This document shows positions 8,026 through 15,991 of a DNA stretch of 64,000 nt, one piece after another; within the stretch, counting starts at the first letter, position 1, and the number at the start of each line of letters is the position of its first letter. Source of the DNA: Paenibacillus sedimenti (GTDB lineage: Bacteria > Bacillota > Bacilli > Paenibacillales > NBRC-103111); NCBI RefSeq assembly GCF_014534655.1, contig NZ_JACVVD010000006.1, positions 186,001 through 250,000 on the forward strand, in the 5' to 3' direction. The position numbers and the translations under genes are program-made. Below the pieces are notes generated by a model. The model was not told the origin of the DNA. It worked only from the letters and a program-made list of their open reading frames with translations, and ran no database searches.

Positions 8026-10065
8026 TTATACGGGGACTTTGCTGCTCTGCGTGTGCTTCAGCCAAGAGCTAATGTCAGTGACGGACATCGGCTTGCCGTA
8101 ATAATAGCCCTGCATCACATGGCATCCGCGTGATTGAAGGAATTCAATCTGTTCTGAGGTTTCGACGCCTTCTGCCACAACCTCCATGTTCAAATTTCTG
8201 GCGATCGTAATGATGTTACTGATAATCGCTTGCTTAGGGGTCTGGTTGCTTTTACGAATAAAGGTTTGATCGATTTTCAGCGTATCCACGGGCAGCTCAT
8301 CCAAACTTCCCAGCGAGGAATATCCCGTACCGAAGTCATCGAGAGATACTTTAACGCCTAGTTCGCGCACGGTATGCAGCTGCCGGATCGTATCGATGAC
8401 ATCACTCATCGCGATGGATTCTGTAATTTCGAGCTCCAGCCGGCCGCCAGGCAGACCTGACGCGTGCAGCGCTTCGGTGACCATTTCGTAAAGCAGCCCG
8501 CTCTCGAACACACGAATTGACATATTGACGGAGATGCTTACGTGCATGTCATTCTGATCGTTCCAGCGTTTGTTTTGCGCGCAGACCTCCGTCAAAATCC
8601 AACGTGTCAAAGGCACAATAATACCCGTATCCTCCGCGATAGGAATGAACTCTCCCGGCGAAACCAAGCCAAGCTGCGGATGCTGCCATCTGAGCAGCGC
8701 TTCCATGCCGACTAACCGGTTCGTGCCGGTATCCCACTTGGGCTGATACATGATCTTGAATTCCTCGTGGATCATCGCTTTACGAAGATCCTTCTCCAAA
8801 AGCAGCTTGCGCAGCTGGCTGCGGTTCATCTCTTCGTCAAAGAACCGGTAACGGTTCTTGCCGGCGTTCTTGGCATTATACATGGCGGTATCCGCAGCTT
8901 TGAGCAGCGAAGAGCGATCAACTCCGTGAAGCGGCGCTACGCTGATACCAATGCTCCCGGTCACGTATAGCTCATGATCCTCGATGAAATAAGCCTGCTT
9001 AATTCCGTGCAAAATGCTTGCGGCCAACTGCTTGATTTTCTCCGCATCCGTTTCTTTGGTAATGATTAAGAATTCATCGCCACCCAGTCGAAAGAGCGTA
9101 TCTATGTCCCCGATACAGGCTCGCAGCCTGTCCGCCACCTGCCGCAGCAGCAAATCGCCGAAGTCATGCCCCAATGTATCGTTAATCGTCTTAAAACGGT
9201 CCAAATCAATAAATAAAAGCGCTCCGCCGGCAGACGCTTCGAACCGCTCACCGAAATATCGCTGCAAATCGTGCCGATTCGGAAGATTCGTCAGCTGATC
9301 TTTATAAGCCATCTTTTCCAGTACGTGACGTTCAAAGAAGATGGCTCCCCATGAAACGGCTAGTATGACAAAAGTAGACACTGCCACGCCCGTTAGCAAA
9401 AAAAGCTGAAGCTGTTCATCGCCGGCCGTTGCTTGATGTTGGATGTCGCCATCGTATGTAAATTGAGCCGCTGCCATGCCCGTATAGTGCATGCCGCAGA
9501 TGGCGATGCCCATGACGATTGCACAGATTAACTTCCACAAACTGAAGTCCTGGACTTGGCGAAGCCTGTGAAAAAGATACAGAGCAGCATAAGAAGCGAC
9601 TAGCGCAATGCCTGCAGATAATAACCATAAAGCGGGATTATATGTAATCTGGCCTGGTATACGCATAGCACTCATCCCCATGTAGTGCATCGTTACGATA
9701 CCGCATCCCATAATTAAACCGCCGATGCCGTACCTCCAAGCGCTGGAATAGCTTCTCGCTGTAATTTGAAAGGCAATAAACGACGCTAGTATGCTGCCAA
9801 GTGAGGATAATAACGTAATCGGGACGTCATAAGTAACATTCGTATGCAGATGATAGGCCAGCATGCCGACAAAATGCATCGACCATACGCCCACCCCCAT
9901 GACCAAAGAACCTGCAACCAGCCACACTGTGCGGTTCTTCCCACGGGAACGGGTTATTTTTCCAGCCAGATTGAGCGCTGAATAAGAGGCCATTACGGCT
10001 ATGACGAACGATAATAGGACAATCCAGCCATTGAAATGACCCTGCATCTGTTCGATTAATGCCAC
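8026..10065 (-). CDS. MHYT-GGDEF-EAL membrane protein (c-di-GMP synthesis/breakdown)
   Basis: A 679-aa protein built like B. subtilis YkoW. Residues 1-245 hold the MHYT sensor with seven membrane segments and three motif copies (SMHFVGM 62-68, TMHYMGM 125-131, GMHYTGM 191-197), which is thought to bind a metal and sense a diatomic gas. GGDEF (328-332) is intact, and EALLRW (455-460) and DDFGTGYSS indicate an intact phosphodiesterase. The inhibitory RxxD site upstream of GGDEF reads GDID, so its arginine is missing. The start is a GTG with a weak ribosome binding site. A TATAAT box lies at 10102-10107 on the minus strand. Confidence 0.92.
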   Translation of the reverse strand: MALIEQMQGHFNGWIVLLSFVIAVMASYSALNLAGKITRSRGKNRTVWLVAGSLVMGVGVWSMHFVGMLAYHLHTNVTYDVPITLLSSLGSILASFIAFQITARSYSSAWRYGIGGLIMGCGIVTMHYMGMSAMRIPGQITYNPALWLLSAGIALVASYAALYLFHRLRQVQDFSLWKLICAIVMGIAICGMHYTGMAAAQFTYDGDIQHQATAGDEQLQLFLLTGVAVSTFVILAVSWGAIFFERHVLEKMAYKDQLTNLPNRHDLQRYFGERFEASAGGALLFIDLDRFKTINDTLGHDFGDLLLRQVADRLRACIGDIDTLFRLGGDEFLIITKETDAEKIKQLAASILHGIKQAYFIEDHELYVTGSIGISVAPLHGVDRSSLLKAADTAMYNAKNAGKNRYRFFDEEMNRSQLRKLLLEKDLRKAMIHEEFKIMYQPKWDTGTNRLVGMEALLRWQHPQLGLVSPGEFIPIAEDTGIIVPLTRWILTEVCAQNKRWNDQNDMHVSISVNMSIRVFESGLLYEMVTEALHASGLPGGRLELEITESIAMSDVIDTIRQLHTVRELGVKVSLDDFGTGYSSLGSLDELPVDTLKIDQTFIRKSNQTPKQAIISNIITIARNLNMEVVAEGVETSEQIEFLQSRGCHVMQGYYYGKPMSVTDISSWLKHTQSSKVPV

Positions 10066-10239
10066 CTGCTTTCGTAATTAGGATGTAACGATTCTAGTTC
10101 TATTATAGGACATTTTACCTAATTTTTGATATGCCTCATAATTTCTCATCAAATTTTAAGAATTTGAGATTCCTAGAGTAATAGAAAGAATAGGCCAAAA
10201 TATAGGAGATTTTTCGGCGGTAGTTTAATAATCTGAATA

Positions 10240-10268
10240 TTTACAATATTTTAATAATAGGCTATTAT
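10240..10268 (+). promoter_or_regulatory. Promoter of the proposed noncoding RNA
   Basis: TTTACA (10240-10245), 17-nt spacer, TATTAT (10263-10268) on the plus strand, pointing away from the c-di-GMP gene into a region without a reading frame. Start of transcription would be near 10275. Confidence 0.55.
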
Positions 10269-10269
10269 G

Positions 10270-10642
10270 AACTCAAGCTCACTAGCTGAATAAGTCTTGG
10301 AACAAGGCGATGAGGCAGCGGGCTGGGATACTCTCGATCAAGAGGAAAGGGGATAGTCCAATGAAGACGGTTAGCGAAGCATGCCCCCAAAACCTGAATA
10401 CTTGAAGGGATGAGGTGTAAAATTAATACGAGCTATTAGGGCATGTGGGAACTCAACGATTGCACGAACGGTTATGCGGATTGCATTCGAGGAAAGGACT
10501 ACGTGAACAGCTTATCTTCAAAGGGTTATGATTATGCAACGTCAGTTGTTTGATAGGAGCGTGCTTGGTTACAATTGAATAGGATTAATAAGGCATAGGG
10601 ATCTCCGGTTATCTTGGATAAGCGGGATCCCTATTTGCTTTG
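10270..10642 (+). ncRNA. Proposed structured noncoding RNA, about 370 nt, class not recognised
   Basis: The plus strand has a promoter, a closing helix, internal helices and a terminator but no reading frame. Helices seen: P1 AACTCAAGC (10270-10278) with GCTTGGTT (10563-10570), possibly extended by CAC/GTG (10280-10282/10561-10563). Hairpins: CTTG-GAA-CAAG (10296-10306); CTCT-N6-AGAG (10331-10344). Long-range pairs: TAGTCC (10354-10359) with GGACTA (10496-10501); GCATGCCC (10379-10386) with GGGCATGT (10439-10446). A stem GCTTATC (10510-10516)/GATAGGAGC (10552-10560) leads to CAAC-GTCA-GTTG (10537-10548). GAGGAAAGG occurs twice (10342, 10489), each beside a long-range pairing strand. Purine-rich single-stranded parts favour the plus strand. 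It matches no riboswitch, RNase P, tmRNA, 6S or intron core that I know. Confidence 0.5.
10595..10642. terminator. Terminator at the 3' end of the proposed RNA
   Basis: ATAGGGATC (10595-10603) pairs with GATCCCTAT (10626-10634), with an inner CCG/CGG and TTATC/GATAA stem, then TTTGCTTTG on the plus strand. On the minus strand it lies just after the histidine kinase stop codon but has a poor T-tract there. Confidence 0.7.
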
Positions 10643-10655
10643 ACCTTGTGTTATG

Positions 10656-11735
10656 TTAAATCGGCAGACGTATGGTAAACGTCGTACCATTACCCTGTTT
10701 GCTGGTTACCTCTATAGAACCTTGATGCATATCTAGAATTTTCTTCACGATGGAAAGGCCAAGTCCATTGCCGCCTGACGCACGGTTCCTGGATTTATCC
10801 GCTTTGTAGAAGCGCTCGAAGATATGCGCCTGATCCTCCTCTGAGATCCCCACCCCGTTGTCTGAAATATGAATCATGGCTTCCTTATCGGCAGCTGTCA
10901 AATGAACGCCTATCGTTCCGCCGGCAGGTGTGAATTTAATCGCATTGTGAATGAGATTCGTCCACACTTGACTGAGCAAATCTTCATCGGCTGTGATACT
11001 CACAGCGGCAAGGTCGATATCCATTTCAATCTCTTTTTCCACCCATTGCGGCTCACAAGCCAGAATATGATTGCGCAGCTGCTTATCGAGCCTGAAACTT
11101 TTCGGCTCAAACGGGTGATGCTCCGACTCCAGCGAGGTAAGCTTAAGCAGGTTATCACTGAGCTTGGATAAGCGCTTGCTCTCGGCCTCGATAATATCGA
11201 GGTAATGTCTGCGCTCATCCTCCGTGATGCCTTCATTCTTCAATGCGCGGGAAAATCCGCTGATCGAGGTCAGCGGCGATTGAATTTCATGCGACACATT
11301 GGAGATGAATTCCTGCCTCATTTTCTCCAGCTGTCCCAGCTGCACGGCCATATCGTTGATGCTGTCGACCAGCTCTACAAAAGGCTCCATGTGCGTACTA
11401 TTTTCCACCGATACGTTGAAATCCCCTCTGGACATACGCCTGATGGCGTCGACCATCGCCTGGAAAAACACCATTTGTTTGGAACGGAAATAATCGCCCA
11501 AGAATTTCATCGTTATGCCCCATAGTAACATGCCGCCCATCGAGTTGATGAGCTGAACAATGACCTCGTGAGGACGCTTGCCGAGGTACGTATAGATCCA
11601 TTCCGATGTATAGAAGGCAGCCAGCCAATAGATAATGATCAAGACAAAGATTGCCATAAAAAAAAGAAAGCCGCGAAACCGCTCCATCGCAGTTTTCTTG
11701 TTCATAGCACCGCCCTCGTTCCCCTTCTTCCTCAT
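10656..11735 (-). CDS. HAMP-domain sensor histidine kinase
   Basis: A 359-aa membrane kinase. Two membrane segments near residues 20-42 and 58-80 enclose a short extracytoplasmic loop, followed by HAMP (about 80-135), the dimerisation/phosphoacceptor motif VSHEIQSPLTSI with His149, N box (WTNLIHNAIKF), G1 (DNGVGI), F (FERFYKAD) and G2 (GNGLGLSI) boxes. Its start overlaps the response regulator stop as ATGA, with GGAGG 10 nt upstream. An internal ATG (residue 11) also has a usable ribosome binding site. The small loop suggests sensing in or near the membrane. Signal unknown. Confidence 0.93.
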   Translation of the reverse strand: MRKKGNEGGAMNKKTAMERFRGFLFFMAIFVLIIIYWLAAFYTSEWIYTYLGKRPHEVIVQLINSMGGMLLWGITMKFLGDYFRSKQMVFFQAMVDAIRRMSRGDFNVSVENSTHMEPFVELVDSINDMAVQLGQLEKMRQEFISNVSHEIQSPLTSISGFSRALKNEGITEDERRHYLDIIEAESKRLSKLSDNLLKLTSLESEHHPFEPKSFRLDKQLRNHILACEPQWVEKEIEMDIDLAAVSITADEDLLSQVWTNLIHNAIKFTPAGGTIGVHLTAADKEAMIHISDNGVGISEEDQAHIFERFYKADKSRNRASGGNGLGLSIVKKILDMHQGSIEVTSKQGNGTTFTIRLPI

Positions 11736-12409
11736 GCGCGCAGTACCTCCATGCGATACCCCAGCCCGCGGATCGTGCTGATACGAAACGCATGCCGCTC
11801 CTCCGGAAACCGCTCCCGCAGCCGGTTGATGTGCACATCGACGGTGCGCTCGTTGCCCTCGTAGTCGAAGCCCCAGATCTGCTCGATAAGCTGATCCCGT
11901 GAAAACGTCTTGCCCGGATAGCTCGCCAGCTTGTAGAGCAGCTCGAATTCTTTGAGCGGCAGGGTGACGCTCTCTGCGCCGGCAGTCACCTCATAGGTTT
12001 TGCGGTTCATAGTCAGATCCCCGACCTGCACCGTCTGGGACGAGGCGATTTTGTACCGCTTGAGCAGCGCCTTCACGCGCAGCGCAAGCTCGACAGGCTC
12101 GAACGGCTTGACGAGGTAATCGTCAGTGCCAAGTTCGAAGCCTTTGACCTTTTGCGAGGTCTCGCCTTTGGCGGTGAGCATGAGCAGAGGGAAGTCGTAA
12201 TGCTCCCTTAGCTCTTTGCACAGCTCCCAGCCGTCCATATTCGGCATCATCACATCCATGATGACCATGTCGACCTGGACGGTTTCCAACAGCTTGAGCG
12301 CTTCAGCACCGTCCGAAGCTTCGGCCACGCCGAAGCCCTCGTTCACCATGAAAACGCGTACTAGTTCGCGTATATACGGATCGTCATCGACGATCATGAT
12401 TTGTGCCAT
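11732..12409 (-). CDS. OmpR/PhoB family response regulator
   Basis: A 225-aa regulator. The receiver has the acidic pair DDD at 8-10, phospho-acceptor Asp52 in IMDVMMPNMDG, Thr in MLTAKG and Lys in YLVKPF. The C-terminal winged helix (TLPLKEFELLYKLA...RTVDVHINRLRERF...RGLGYRM) is of OmpR type. It is the first gene of a two-gene operon with the kinase at 10656-11735. The downstream target is not evident from context; the divergent neighbour is a protein of unknown function. Confidence 0.95.
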   Translation of the reverse strand: MAQIMIVDDDPYIRELVRVFMVNEGFGVAEASDGAEALKLLETVQVDMVIMDVMMPNMDGWELCKELREHYDFPLLMLTAKGETSQKVKGFELGTDDYLVKPFEPVELALRVKALLKRYKIASSQTVQVGDLTMNRKTYEVTAGAESVTLPLKEFELLYKLASYPGKTFSRDQLIEQIWGFDYEGNERTVDVHINRLRERFPEERHAFRISTIRGLGYRMEVLRA

Positions 12410-12605
12410 TGAAACCCGCCTCGCTTCTTCCAGTTTCTATCCCATATTAGTTTTAGCATACAACAGAATAACATGTTAGATGAATTCTATTAACTCAATG
12501 TAAACTAATCGGGGACAAATGGCTCAAAGTGACTATTTTTCAAAAGTCATTTGTGTTACATTTTGGGAGAAGAAAGACATCAAAATCAAGGTGGTCAATG
12601 ACGCT

Positions 12606-13091
12606 ATGCTGAACAACCAATTTGATGCATTTGATAAGATTCAAACTGAGGCAGAGGCAGCGGAATTTCAAGCGATGCTGCTGCGGGAAGGTTATTCCGG
12701 CTTCCGCAGCTTGCTGGACGGCTTCACGGAAGCCGTAAAATCCGCCATGGATGCGGAAATCGAAGGCATCGAGCAGGCGATTGCCAAGGCAAGCCGGATG
12801 TTTCCGGAACCCGTCATCTTCAGCCCCTCTTGGGAGCGCATATGGCATGAGCTTGGCGAAATGGCCGCCTTTAAGAAAAGCGTGCTCGAACAGATCCCTG
12901 CCCATGACCGGGATGGCGAATGGCAGGTCATACTGGACAATCCTCATGCTGTGCAAGAGGTCGTCTGTTATCCCGGACTCCCGTTTCATGAAGCCGCTTA
13001 CTTGTACGCGTATTTCCGTCCGCAGCTTGAGAAAGCCGAATATATTCGGCTGCAAAAGATTCAAACTTTGATTCAAGATACCGGGGGCTGA
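12606..13091 (+). CDS. Protein of unknown function (161 aa)
   Basis: I do not recognise this family. It is a soluble, acidic, mostly helical protein. Features include EYIRLQKIQTLIQDTGG at the C terminus, an aromatic segment VIFSPSWERIWHELGEM and CYPGLPFHEAAYLYAYF. An in-frame ATG at 12519 would add 29 residues, but GGGGA lies only 3-4 nt before it and those residues overlap the presumed promoter area of the divergent response regulator. The ATG at 12606 has AAGGTGG 11 nt upstream; neither start is compelling. It runs directly into a gene remnant at its 3' end. Confidence 0.6.
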   Translation: MLNNQFDAFDKIQTEAEAAEFQAMLLREGYSGFRSLLDGFTEAVKSAMDAEIEGIEQAIAKASRMFPEPVIFSPSWERIWHELGEMAAFKKSVLEQIPAHDRDGEWQVILDNPHAVQEVVCYPGLPFHEAAYLYAYFRPQLEKAEYIRLQKIQTLIQDTGG

Positions 13092-13308
13092 CATCAAGCA
13101 AAGCGCCATGGACATCCGCCAGTGGCTTCCAGGTGAGAGAGAGGTATCCGACACTTTGCCTATTCCTGCGAATCTTACACCAGGGAACTATAAAGTCAAC
13201 GCAGCGATACTCAACCCACAAACCGGTAAACCGGGCATAGACTTCGCGAACGACGGCAGGCGGAGCGATGGTCGCTATACGCTCGGAACCGTTAAGGTGC
13301 TGGATTAA
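13075..13308 (+). pseudogene. C-terminal remnant of a DUF4832-like secreted protein
   Basis: An open frame without proper start translates to ...MDIRQWLPGEREVSDTLPIP...LTPGNYKVNAAILNPQTGK...RRSDGRYTLGTVKVLD. The WLPG motif, the PaxLxxGxYxV strand and the DGRYxLGxVxV ending are how DUF4832-type proteins finish. Everything upstream of about 13072 in this frame is lost (TGA at 13069-13071). The neighbouring gene ends at 13091, so a deletion probably joined the two. A 66-aa start at 13108 exists but has no good ribosome binding site. Confidence 0.5.
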
Positions 13309-13325
13309 TAAAATATCCCGTAAAC

Positions 13326-13368
13326 AAAAAAGGGTTGAGCAGGAGTCATTTCTGCTCAACCCTTTTTT
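13326..13368. terminator. Bidirectional terminator
   Basis: AAAAAAGGGTTGAGCAG and CTGCTCAACCCTTTTTT form a perfect 17-bp stem with a 9-nt loop. It serves the remnant on the plus strand and the chemoreceptor gene on the minus strand. Confidence 0.95.
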
Positions 13369-13383
13369 ACTGATAATGAATTC

Positions 13384-15174
13384 TTATACCTGGAAACGGC
13401 TCAATTGCTCTTCCAACTCTCGAATCATCTGCTTCAATGTTTCCGCAGCATGTGAGATCTCTCCTATCGTCGCGAGCTGTTCCTCGGATGCTGCCGCTAC
13501 GCTTTGCGAGTGGCTGGCATTCTTGGACGAAATGCTCATCATCTCTTGCAGCGAGGCCGCCACTTCTTCCGACCCTGCAGACATCTGCTCTACCGCTGCA
13601 GAGACATCTTGTATTTCTTCGGCTACAGACTGGGAGGAGCGTACAATATGGCCAAAGGTGCTGCCAGCGGCATGAACCGTATCGATGCCTTGCTTCACTT
13701 CTTGCGCGACGCCTTCCATCGCGCGTACCGACTGCTCGGTATCCTGCCTAATCTCCTGGATCAACGCCGCAATTTTACCCGCAGATTGGGTCGTCTGATC
13801 AGCCAGCTTGCGCACCTCGGAGGCTACAACTGCGAAGCCGCGACCGTGCTCCCCGGCACGCGCCGCCTCAATTGCCGCGTTCAAGGAAAGCAAATTGGTC
13901 TGATTCGAGATATCGGTAATGATGCCAACGATTTCACCGATTTCTTTAGAGCGTTCACCCAGCTGGCGAATGACCATGGAGGATTCGTGCACAGCCTGGT
14001 TAATGTGCTCAATCTGCGCAATGGTCTGCTGAATCGAGGTATTGCCGCTAATCGCTGCACGCGCAGTCTCCGACGACAGCTCCGTTACCTGCATCGTAGA
14101 CTCGGCGATCCGTTGTACTCCAGTGGCCATCTCGGCCATGGCGCGGGAGCCTTCCCGCGTGCTGACAAGCTGCGTTTCGGCACCCTCAGCAACTTCTGTA
14201 ATGGATACAGCAATTTGGTCGGATGCTTTGACCGATTGGTCCGAGCTGGATGACAGCGAAGCTGCAAGGCCTACAACGCGTGTCCCCAGTTCGCTTGACT
14301 TACCTATGAGATCGCGAAGATTCGCGACCATGACATTCACGGAGGCCCCTACCTGGCCGATTTCATCCCGGGTCAACCCCTGAAGCTCAGGTACGCGAAG
14401 GTCGCCGCCCGCGATGCTTTCGGTAATGGCGTGCATGCGCCGGATGAGCCCCATTCTGCTGCGAATCAACAGGTAGAAGATGAGCATACCGAGCAGTACG
14501 GAGAGCACGCAGATCGCTGCCACCACATATTTGAGCTGCTGTAACGGCTTGTTGATATCTTCGTAATAAGCTCCTATGCCAATTACCCAATCCCAAGGCT
14601 CATAGTAGTCAATATAAGCTAATTTATCTCGAGACACCGTCTCTCCGGGATTTTTCCAATCATATAAGAGATATCGATCCTGCGCATTCGGAAGCTTCGA
14701 GAGCTGGATGAATTTCTGGATCACCAGATTCCCCTTTGCATCCTTGGAATCGATCATATCTGTTCCGATAGCTATAACCGAGTGAAGAACCACAAGTCCT
14801 TTCGAATCGAATCCGTACATGTAACCCTGCTTCATGTACACAAACGCTGATTTTGTATAATCCCGCTTCGGCTCGCCCTCTTTGATGAGAGGTCCGCCAA
14901 TTTGCGAACGCGCGCGCTCCTTGGCTTCTTTCAATGTCATTTTCCCCGCCGCCACATCGGCGTCCAGTTGCTGAATGAGCGACTTTGCACCTGTGACGAT
15001 ATCCTTCATATTCTGTTTGCCGGATTCGATGAGCTTCTTCTCAGCATACAGATAAGCCGTAACGCCGATGGCACTGGCACTGGCTAGGACAATGAGAGAT
15101 ACCGCGAGAATGAGCCGGAATGAAAAACTTTGATACAGCTTCAACTGCTTGCGACCGCTTTTTTTCTTAAACAT
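13384..15174 (-). CDS. Methyl-accepting chemotaxis protein with single Cache domain
   Basis: A 596-aa chemoreceptor. Cytosolic N terminus, TM1 (about 17-40), an extracytoplasmic sCache_2-like domain ([20 protein letters not shown], then [17 protein letters not shown]), TM2 (about 215-238), HAMP and a long signalling coiled coil. The conserved hairpin tip [20 protein letters not shown] leads into [24 protein letters not shown] in frame 5 codons upstream overlaps the ribosome binding site GAGGGGG, so the ATG at 15174 is used. No other chemotaxis gene is nearby. Two TGTCGAT repeats lie upstream (minus strand, about 15210-15242). The ligand is probably a small organic acid or amino acid, by analogy with other sCache receptors. 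Confidence 0.93.
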   Translation of the reverse strand: MFKKKSGRKQLKLYQSFSFRLILAVSLIVLASASAIGVTAYLYAEKKLIESGKQNMKDIVTGAKSLIQQLDADVAAGKMTLKEAKERARSQIGGPLIKEGEPKRDYTKSAFVYMKQGYMYGFDSKGLVVLHSVIAIGTDMIDSKDAKGNLVIQKFIQLSKLPNAQDRYLLYDWKNPGETVSRDKLAYIDYYEPWDWVIGIGAYYEDINKPLQQLKYVVAAICVLSVLLGMLIFYLLIRSRMGLIRRMHAITESIAGGDLRVPELQGLTRDEIGQVGASVNVMVANLRDLIGKSSELGTRVVGLAASLSSSSDQSVKASDQIAVSITEVAEGAETQLVSTREGSRAMAEMATGVQRIAESTMQVTELSSETARAAISGNTSIQQTIAQIEHINQAVHESSMVIRQLGERSKEIGEIVGIITDISNQTNLLSLNAAIEAARAGEHGRGFAVVASEVRKLADQTTQSAGKIAALIQEIRQDTEQSVRAMEGVAQEVKQGIDTVHAAGSTFGHIVRSSQSVAEEIQDVSAAVEQMSAGSEEVAASLQEMMSISSKNASHSQSVAAASEEQLATIGEISHAAETLKQMIRELEEQLSRFQV

Positions 15175-15290
15175 ATTTGACCCCCTCAAAGTTGTGCAAA
15201 ACTAGTGTGATTATCGACAAATTCTACTTTAAATCGACATATTCCTACATTTATCGCGCTAAAGTTTCTAAGAATAGCACTTCAACATAC

Positions 15291-15335
15291 AAAAAAAGGA
15301 CACCAAGCACAGTAAAAGTGCTCGACGTCCTTTTT
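15291..15335 (-). terminator. Terminator of the PadR gene
   Basis: On the minus strand AAAAAGGAC ... GTCCTTTTTTT with inner GAGCAC/GTGCTT pairing, starting 4 nt after the PadR stop codon. Confidence 0.85.
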
Positions 15336-15338
15336 CAT

Positions 15339-15875
15339 TTATAGCTTAGCTTTCACCCAGTCGCACCACGCCAAATCGCCCTTCACCCTCGCCAAAGCTT
15401 TATGAAGCAGCACATAATGGCTGAATTGCGGATCTTGAAGCCCCAGTTCGTCCAACCGCTTCTCACAATTCTGCTGCAGTTGCTCATACGATTTCTCAAA
15501 TTTAAGCAGCCTTTGCCGATAAAAAACTTCTCGATCCTCGATCACTTTCCTCGCCTGATCCCTGTCTACAAGACCGATGCAGTACACTTTGAGCATCAAT
15601 TCATCCCTGGTCACAGGCTCATCAGTCGGCTTCAATATCCATTGCCTGAGCGCCTCCCTGCCTAGTTCTGTAAGCGAGTACACCTTTTTATCGGGTTTAT
15701 CCGATTGCGGAACATGCACGAATTGAACATGCCCCTTCTGCTCCAGCTGCGCGAGGAGGGGATAAATCTGACTGTGTTTGGCTTGCCAGAACGGTTGGAT
15801 ATGCTGCATAAGTTCATAGCCTGTTCGCGAATTTCTATTCAAAAGACTGAGCAATCCGTAGGAAAGGGTATTCAT
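15339..15875 (-). CDS. PadR family transcriptional regulator
   Basis: A 178-aa PadR protein of the longer (Vir) subgroup. The N-terminal winged helix is clear (LLSLLNRNSRTGYELMQHI, SQIYPLLAQLEQKGHVQF, KKVYSLTELGREALRQWI). The C-terminal half is a dimerisation coiled coil. AAGGAG precedes the ATG. It is divergent from a DHA2-type efflux pump, and a perfect PadR-type dyad sits 13 nt upstream of its start, so it most likely represses itself and the pump. The inducer is unknown, perhaps a phenolic or a drug transported by the pump. Confidence 0.93.
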   Translation of the reverse strand: MNTLSYGLLSLLNRNSRTGYELMQHIQPFWQAKHSQIYPLLAQLEQKGHVQFVHVPQSDKPDKKVYSLTELGREALRQWILKPTDEPVTRDELMLKVYCIGLVDRDQARKVIEDREVFYRQRLLKFEKSYEQLQQNCEKRLDELGLQDPQFSHYVLLHKALARVKGDLAWCDWVKAKL

Positions 15876-15888
15876 AACGCTCCTTTAT

Positions 15889-15906
15889 TATGTCATTATT
15901 GACATA
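15889..15906. promoter_or_regulatory. PadR operator
   Basis: TATGTCA-TTAT-TGACATA is a perfect dyad containing ATGT-N8-ACAT, the established PadR recognition pattern. It lies in the divergent region between padR and the MFS pump, immediately upstream of the padR ribosome binding site. Confidence 0.8.
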
Positions 15907-15991
15907 TAGATGAGTTGGTAGTATGATGATTTTCATTCAAATTATAGAGAAACCAGACCGTAAGATCAATGGATAGAGTGGAGGCATTATT

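Noticed and set aside
10342-10500. GAGGAAAGG strings resembling the CR-I motif of RNase P RNA
   Set aside because: No other RNase P core element, wrong order of pairing partners and no P4 complement; coincidence or a different RNA.
10350-10501. TAGTCC and GGACTA as group I intron P7 strands
   Set aside because: The order is reversed relative to the R and S elements, and P4-P6 cannot be drawn.
13504-14253. 249-aa plus-strand frame across the chemoreceptor signalling domain
   Set aside because: Antisense to the conserved MCP hairpin; low-quality residue pattern and no start signal.
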